Below are positions 6,097 through 7,600 of a DNA stretch of 7,600 bases, piece by piece; the first letter of the stretch is position 1, and every line of letters starts with the position of its first letter. The notes under the pieces are model-generated. The model saw only the letters and a list, made by a program, of their open reading frames with translations, was not told the DNA's origin and ran no database searches. The DNA is from GCA-003244245 sp036521655 (GTDB lineage: Bacteria > Actinomycetota > Actinomycetes > Mycobacteriales > Pseudonocardiaceae): the NCBI GenBank assembly GCA_036521655.1, contig DATDHI010000373.1, positions 1 through 7,600 on the forward strand. The letters run 5' to 3'. The position numbers and the translations under genes were made by a program.

Positions 6097-6377
6097 CACG
6101 CCGAAGCTTCACCCAAGAATACAGGGAGCAGGCCGTTAGCCTGCATCTCGATTCGGGCCGATCGATCACCGAGGTAGCGAGAAGTATCGGCGTCCACGAG
6201 ATGACGTTAGGTAAATGGGTGAAGAAAGCGAAAGACGGCGGGCGGGTCCCAGACAAGGATCTGTCCGAGACCGAACCCGCCGAGCTGGAACGGCTCCGCA
6301 AGGACAACGTCGTTCTGAGAATGGAGCGGGACTTCGCGAAAAAAGTGGCAGCCTGGTTCGCGAAGGAACAGCCGTGA
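6093..6377 (+). CDS. IS3-family transposase OrfA (about 94 aa)
   Basis: DNA-binding subunit of the IS3 transposase. Residues 4-45 (RSFTQEYREQAV, then SITEVARSIGVHEMTLGKWV) form the HTH_Tnp_1-type helix-turn-helix that recognises the element ends. Residues 64-84 (ELERLRKDNVVLRMERDFAK) form the leucine-zipper helix. I place the start at TTG 6093 with AGGG at 6081-6084 as ribosome site; the open frame runs back to 5964, but that part lies in the IS66 3' region and is not protein-like. The stop TGA 6375-6377 overlaps the orfB GTG. An A6G run near the end allows -1 frameshifting into orfB. Because the start lies within the IS66 end, the original start may have been different. Confidence 0.82.
   Translation: MPRRSFTQEYREQAVSLHLDSGRSITEVARSIGVHEMTLGKWVKKAKDGGRVPDKDLSETEPAELERLRKDNVVLRMERDFAKKVAAWFAKEQP
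6339..6345 (+). promoter_or_regulatory. A6G slippery heptamer, candidate -1 programmed frameshift site
   Basis: AAAAAAG at the end of orfA. The orfA frame reads GCG AAA AAA GTG; slipping back one base gives AAA AAA AGT GGC and joins the orfB frame, producing the OrfAB fusion that is the active transposase in the IS3 family. The run is offset from the classical A-AAA-AAG phasing. No clear downstream stem-loop was identified. Confidence 0.55.
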
Positions 6378-7258
6378 AATACGCGGCGATCGCGGACTGG
6401 GCCAACGCCAAGGAGTTCCCGGTCACGTTCATGTGCGACCAGCTCGGAGTGGCCCGCCAGGGCTACTACCGGTGGCGCGCTGACGGGCCGTGCGAGCGCG
6501 AGCGCACCGACGCCGAGCTCACCAAGACGATCCGTGAGATCCACCGCGACCTACACGGCCACCCCGGCGTGCGCCGGATCTGGGCCGAGCTCATCGTGCG
6601 CGGCGTCCGGGTCGCCGCCAAACGGGTCTGGCGCCTGATGAAGGCCGCTGGCCTGCGCGGACGCCACCCACGGGCCTGGAAGAAGACGACCATCGCAGGC
6701 CAGCGGCCCGTCGACGCGCCGGACCTGATCGGACAGGACTTCACCGCCGCTAAACCCAACGTCCGCTGGTGCGGCGACATCACCTACATCCAGACCGTCG
6801 ACGGCTGGGTCTACACCGCGACCGTAATCGACCTGCATTCCCGCAAGGTGGTCGGCTACGCCGTCGCCGACCACCTCCGCACCACCCTGATCATCGAGGC
6901 CCTCGCCGCCGCGCTACTCACCCGCAAACCCCCCAACGGCGTCATCTTCCACAGCGACCGCAGCTGCCAATACACCTCCAAAGAATTCGCCGACTTCTGC
7001 GCCATCAACGGCGTGCGCCGCTCAATGGGCCGACGCGCCACCTGCTACGACAACGCCGTCTCCGAGTCATTCTTCGCGACCTACAAAAAAGAACTCATCC
7101 ACACCCGACCGTGGAACAACCTCACCGACGTCCGGCAACAAACATTCCTCTGGATCGAGGGCTACTACAACCGCCGCCGGCGACACTCCACCCTCGGATA
7201 CTTGACACCCCTCGAATACGAGCTAGGATATAGGAAACTAACCGACCTGGCAGCCTAA
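6374..7258 (+). CDS. IS3-family transposase OrfB (294 aa), rve/DDE catalytic subunit
   Basis: Integrase-fold catalytic part of the transposase. Residues 1-35 (VKYAAIADWANAKEFPVTFM...GVARQGYYRW) start the usual OrfB N terminus. An HTH_21-like region (about 45-105, with HGHPGVRRIWAEL) follows, then the rve core with D135 (WCGDITYI), D195 (IFHSDRSCQYTS) and E231 (DNAVSESFF), spaced exactly D-35-E. The end has the typical YYNRRRRHSTLGYLTPLEYE motif. Start: GTG 6374, with AAGGA 6 bases upstream and GTGA overlap with the orfA stop. The frame is open from 6215, so it can also be made as an OrfAB fusion by -1 frameshift. DRSCQY replaces the commoner DRGSQY, beside but not at the catalytic Asp. The gene looks intact. 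Confidence 0.93.
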   Translation: MKYAAIADWANAKEFPVTFMCDQLGVARQGYYRWRADGPCERERTDAELTKTIREIHRDLHGHPGVRRIWAELIVRGVRVAAKRVWRLMKAAGLRGRHPRAWKKTTIAGQRPVDAPDLIGQDFTAAKPNVRWCGDITYIQTVDGWVYTATVIDLHSRKVVGYAVADHLRTTLIIEALAAALLTRKPPNGVIFHSDRSCQYTSKEFADFCAINGVRRSMGRRATCYDNAVSESFFATYKKELIHTRPWNNLTDVRQQTFLWIEGYYNRRRRHSTLGYLTPLEYELGYRKLTDLAA

Positions 7259-7288
7259 ACCGGTGTCAATAAAATCGGGAACACTCCA

Positions 7289-7600
7289 CTGACCCGGCCG
7301 GTCGGCCGGTCGCGGTGCGGGTGCTCCCCGGCAACACCGCCGACCCAGCCGCGTTCATCGAGGCCGTGGAGGTGGTGCGGACCACGTTCGGGCTCACTGA
7401 GATGGTCATGGTCGGGGACCGCGGCATGATCACCAGCGCCCGGATCGAGGCGCTGAAAGACCTCGGTGGCATGGGATGGCTGACCGCGCTACGCGCCCCC
7501 GCCCCCGCCCCCGCCCCCGCCCCCGCCCCCGCCATCGCCATCGCCGCGCTCGCCGCCGACGACGGGCCCCTGCAATTGTCGTTGTTCGACCAGCAAGACC
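7289..7600 (+). pseudogene. IS1634-family transposase fragment, 5'-cut by the IS3 element, 3' end outside window
   Basis: The frame from 7291 reads DPAGRPVAVRVLPGNTADPA, then EVVRTTFGLTEMVMVGDRGM and ITSARIEALKDLGGMGWLTA, then ALAADDGPLQLSLFDQQD. This is the middle of an IS1634-type (IS4-like DDE) transposase. The MVMVGDRGM block holds the second catalytic Asp. The N-terminal third is missing: the IS3 right end meets it in the segment that normally reads ...D-x-GRPVAV. No matching 5' part lies on the far side of the IS3/IS66 block in this window. An Ala-Pro repeat is inserted after TALRAP. The 5' cut makes it non-functional; the frame stays open to the window end. Confidence 0.85.
7495..7542 (+). 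repeat. Hexanucleotide repeat (GCCCCC)6(GCCATC)2
   Basis: Six perfect GCCCCC units (7495-7530) followed by two GCCATC units (7531-7542), in frame with the IS1634 transposase and encoding (Ala-Pro)6(Ala-Ile)2. Family members as I recall them have a single Ala-Pro and Ala-Ile here (LRAPAIAALAADDG), so five AP and one AI unit look added. Multiples of six bases preserve the frame. Confidence 0.9.

Larger units (their letters stand above)
6093..7288 (+). mobile_element. IS3-family insertion sequence, left end missing or disrupted
   Basis: Adjacent orfA and orfB with the IS3 layout. The right end is probably the CA at 7287-7288 (GAACACTCCA), because IS1634 coding sequence resumes right after it and IS3 elements end in CA. 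The complement of this right end (TGGAGTGTTCCCGA) has no counterpart upstream of orfA, so the left terminal repeat was probably lost when the IS66 element inserted at the orfA start. Confidence 0.65.

Noticed and set aside
7495..7530. GCCCCC tandem units as a CRISPR array or iteron origin
   Set aside because: Units are contiguous 6-mers without spacers and lie in frame within a transposase gene, so this is a simple sequence repeat.

Overview
The window is GC-rich DNA from an actinobacterium. Codons in every real gene end mostly in G or C, GTG and TTG starts are common, and the transposase and integrase types (IS66, IS3, IS1634, a group II intron maturase with an HNH domain) are those seen in Mycobacteriales and relatives. 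This is inferred from composition and protein style; no housekeeping gene or rRNA is present to place it further. Nearly all of the window is mobile DNA, so it is most likely part of a plasmid, genomic island or insertion hotspot.

Layout, left to right. (1) 1-936 is the 3' part of a group II intron on the + strand: the C-terminal half of the reverse transcriptase/maturase (YADD motif, maturase X domain, HNH endonuclease), then a recognisable catalytic domain V RNA at 903-936. The true intron end and domain VI are not clear. (2) 1045-4057 is a leftward, tightly overlapping three-gene module: a tyrosine recombinase (Int1), a small Xre-type helix-turn-helix protein, and a second, divergent recombinase-like protein with two zinc-ribbon-like motifs at its N terminus (Int2). 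The genes are joined by ATGA and GTGA overlaps. Int1 has lost its reading frame near 3876, so its N-terminal part sits in another frame. (3) 4058-4377 has no gene I recognise: an upstream region with small palindromes and an orphan coding remnant (about 4216-4350). (4) 4378-6096 is an IS66-family element with a single DDE transposase gene (ISBst12-like layout, no tnpA/tnpB) and imperfect terminal inverted repeats. (5) 6093-7288 is an IS3-family element with orfA and orfB, an A6G slippery site and a GTGA overlap. I cannot find its left end; its orfA begins inside the right end of the IS66 element. (6) 7289-7600 is a piece of an IS1634-family transposase, cut at its 5' side by the IS3 element and interrupted internally by a GCCCCC hexanucleotide expansion.

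The most interesting part is the recombinase-Xre-zinc-ribbon recombinase module. Its operon structure argues that the three proteins act together. It recalls multi-recombinase mobile units such as Tn554 (TnpA/B/C), recombinase-in-trio elements and GInts, but its gene order and the zinc-ribbon partner with altered catalytic residues differ from those as I know them. The right half looks like successive insertions: IS3 into IS1634, then IS66 into or beside the start of IS3.
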